A DNA stretch of 64,000 nucleotides, taken from Diplosphaera chodatii. Its lineage: Eukaryota; Chlorophyta; Trebouxiophyceae; Prasiolales; Stichococcaceae. Every line of letters starts with the position of its first letter. Positions within the stretch are counted from its first letter, which is position 1. Both the position numbers and the translations under genes were made by a program. The DNA is taken from assembly GCA_032358165.1 (NCBI GenBank), contig JAALGY010000051.1, positions 744,001 to 808,000 of the forward strand, in the 5' to 3' direction. The notes below the pieces were generated by a model. The model was not told where the DNA came from and did not search any database. It saw nothing but the letters and a program-made list of their open reading frames with translations. Below, one piece after another: positions 61,801-64,000 of this stretch.

Positions 61801-64000
61801 GAGTATGCTGACATCAGGGCGTCTCGCCTGCAGCGGCACCGCCAGTGGAGATGCGCCCCCCGGGCCGGCGCCGGCCGTCAGCAGCTGCAGCAGCGCGGCG
61901 GCCACCCCGGGGTCGGCCACCCGCACGCCGCCGGCCCCCGCCAGCGCGCCGCCGTCCGCAGCGCCCTCCCCGGCGGCCGTGGCCTGACCCACAGGAAGTG
62001 CTAAGCTCCAGCCTGCAGTGCTGTAGGGCATCTCCGAAGGCTTTGCAGAGTGCACTGCAATGCAAGCTGCCACACGGTGCTGCGTTCGTTGGCTTCAGTG
62101 GCTGCCAAGCGGCACTCACCGCTGCATCTGGAGCAGGCGGTTGGCTGGACCCCAGCGCCAGCTGCGCCAGGGCATACGCGCGTGCAGTTGCCGCCTGCGG
62201 CCATGTCGCATCTTGTGAGGTGGCAGAACGTCACGATGCAGCGCGTGTCTAAAGTCTGCAACATCATTGACCGTATGCGGTTTGGCATGGCTGCACTGGC
62301 AGATGCGCTGCCCTCCACCTGCTGTGCCTCAGCAATGACGGCAGCTGACGCGTACTCGATACCAAGCGCCTCGCACGCCGCCTGCATAGTGCGCATTGCT
62401 CCTGAATGTCGGTACAGGACTCTAAGCACAGACCCAGAGTTGACAGCTGGTCGAAACTCAGCTCCACGGAGCTCCTCGATATGGGACATGCAGGCAGTAG
62501 CAGGTGCTGTGAGGCAAATGGCATGGACACGGCAGAATGGCATTTTTACGGCAATTGGCAAGAATCAGCAAAAACAGCCACAGCACCCTGGTGGTTACTG
62601 CTGATACTGCCTGCTTTGTGCGCTCAATTGCCATGGCCTGCCTCGATGATGTGCCACTTGCTCCACAACAATCGCAATGGTTCAGTGTGAAGGTTCAGCT
62701 GCTACTTCCTCTTGGCATCAGACCAAAGGAGGTAGCAAACAAGCTTCAAGCGTCATTACCCATGAGCTGCCCGTGCCGCTGTTGTACCCGTCGCAACTCA
62801 GCTATCAACGTGTGATGATGTCCTGCCTAGAGTGCCCTGCTGTCTTCACACTCTACACATAAAGTTTACCTCGGAGGCCATGTTCTTGGCGGCCATCTTG
62901 CGGACGGCGGCGCCGTGCCCCACCAGCCGCCCGTCCCACAGCGCCACCATCTGCCAGATCGTGCGCGAGAAGCCGCCGTAGCCCACCTGCGCGGGCGTCA
63001 CGTCCTGCAGCACCCACACCACCACGTCAGGGGATGCCTACACCCTTGTCCTGATGAGCTCAGAAAGGTGGGTGACCTGATAACTGCAAGACGACTGAGC
63101 GCCCAACCATGGCCAATTGCTTATTGCTTATTCACATCCTGCTGATGCCTTCGGTTGCGGTACCAGAGAGCGGCAAGGTATAGCAGCTTCCTCTGCATGT
63201 GCGCAGTGCAAAAGCGCGGCGTGCTGTGCCTGGAAGGCGAGCAGGGCGCCGGCGCGCTCGGCGGTGCGCTTGAGGCGGGCCATGGGCGTGTTGCCCGGCG
63301 CCTGCGGGTTGTCCAGGCAGCTGGGCATCTCCACCTGCAGGCGCAGCGGGCACGGCATAGTCAGTGCTGCACCTTACTGAAGTCATGCAACAAAGAGCCC
63401 AGGTGGGGCAGCGTGCTGACAGTAGTGAGGGCATTGCGCGTCGCACCACTTTCAGCGCCGCCCGGATGTCGGCCACGCTGTCCTGGTGCGGGCTTGAGGC
63501 GCCGTTCAGTTGGCCGTCTGCGCCTGGAAGTGGTAACAAGACCACCGCTACACAGCAGCGCAACTTGACCGGGGATCACCAACATTGCGTGTAGCTCATT
63601 TGCTCAGTAAGCAGGCTGGCGGACAGAGTCTGGCACCAGCAAAAACGGGGCCCAGGCACCTGGCACCAGCGGCGGCAGTGCATGGGGGTTTGCCGCCGAG
63701 GCGCCGCCCGGGTGCTGCTGCTCGTTGCGGGCGATCCACTCCTTGAGGGTCATCGGCGCCGCCGCAGCGACCGGAGGCTCCCCGGGCTTGACGGGGGTCA
63801 GCGGCGGCGCCGGGGTGCCATCGAAGTCGGGCGGCCCACTGGGCTGCGGCGCTGCTGATGTGGCGCCGGCGACGGCAGCCGGTGGCTGTGCTGCAGCAGG
63901 TGGCTGTGTCGAGATGGCAGGAGCCGCAGGCCTGGTCACTGCGGCTGCGGTGGCGGCCCCGCGCTTCACGGCATCCCTGCTGCCTGTCCTGGCGGGTCTC
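58847..64000 (-). CDS. Large Ala/Pro-rich protein, symplekin/Pta1-like candidate, 5' end outside the window
   Basis: Multi-exon minus-strand gene entering from the right edge with an open frame. In coding order: a Pro/Ala-rich leader with MTLKEWIARNEQQHPGG (63990-63650); GADGQLNGASSPHQDSVADI (63520-63455); VEMPSCLDNPQAPGNTPMAR (63333-63230); DVVVWVLQDVTPAQVG and SRTIWQMVALWDGRLVG (63030-62870); RHSGAMRTMQAACEALGIEY (about 62410-62330); ARAYALAQLALGS (62195-62150); VAAALLQLLTAG with VELCTIASLAVAQQ (61990-61740). One very large exon (about 61465-60050) is low-complexity Ala/Pro/Gly/Asp and ends KKLLRTLLDLPLGPSPREV. Then come VLLAVLNDLAAAALRTAG, LLVHFTQHTDSLPLGQ and TILRNVLRLTSHSSNSFVRS, and the stop at 58847. 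The HEAT-like helices and SGxxxxxxxxxEAL block suggest symplekin, a 3'-end mRNA processing scaffold, but similarity is weak. It could also be two genes. Confidence 0.4.

Overview
The window looks like nuclear DNA of a green alga. It holds intron-dense protein genes on both strands, with GC-rich exons and short GT-AG introns mostly of about 75 to 300 bp. The gene set includes plastid and photoprotective families: three early light-induced LHC-like proteins, a tetrapyrrole methylase with a transit-like leader, and a plant-type rhodanese/TrhO protein. It also has the ordinary eukaryotic machinery of COP9, MAF1, XRN1 and an F-box protein. Compact genes with many short introns would suit a trebouxiophyte-type chlorophyte, but that rank is inference. 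I see no organellar, prokaryotic, viral or transposon genes, no rRNA or tRNA that I can support, and no CRISPR array.

Layout. 1-429 (-): 5' part of COP9 signalosome subunit CSN8, running off the left edge. 1451-2140 (-): MAF1. 2687-10714 (+): a 27-exon gene that joins an eEF1B-gamma/GST-like domain in frame to a complete alanyl-tRNA synthetase. 10842-12598 (-): uroporphyrinogen-III-type methyltransferase. 13049-15035 (+): carbonyl-reductase-like SDR. 15286-16170 (+): TPMT/thiol methyltransferase family. 16523-19933 (-): TrhO-like rhodanese protein. 20733-22527 (+): inositol monophosphatase. 23070-24558 (-) and 24997-26681 (+): a divergent pair of ELIPs. 27440-28581 (-): NIPSNAP. 29265-31519 (+): FBXO9/Hrt3-type F-box protein. 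32238-35368 (+): secreted endonuclease/exonuclease/phosphatase protein. 35779-48114 (-): a full XRN1 5'-3' exoribonuclease with a long repeat-bearing tail. 48995-49730 (+): unknown small protein. 50194-51092 (-): glutaredoxin. 51949-53596 (-): unknown protein. About 54144-55975 (+): GNAT acetyltransferase. 56501-58135 (-): third ELIP. 58847-64000 (-): large Ala/Pro-rich protein, possibly symplekin-like, running off the right edge.

The genes do not form a pathway. Functional themes are translation and RNA metabolism (AlaRS fusion, MAF1, XRN1, TrhO, possible symplekin), photoprotection (three ELIPs, two sharing a promoter) and protein turnover (CSN8, F-box).

The most unusual item is the GST-like/AlaRS fusion. 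The last GST-like exon ends in a perfect donor in phase 1, and the first AlaRS exon follows 142 bp later in the matching phase. All 27 exons sum to 3558 nt, exactly 1186 codons. The second is the XRN1 tail, which carries about eleven dispersed LLxxL-type helical motifs in Pro/Ala/Gln-rich linkers. Splice sites were placed by eye and checked by reading-frame arithmetic for most genes. Genes marked approximate were not fully resolved.
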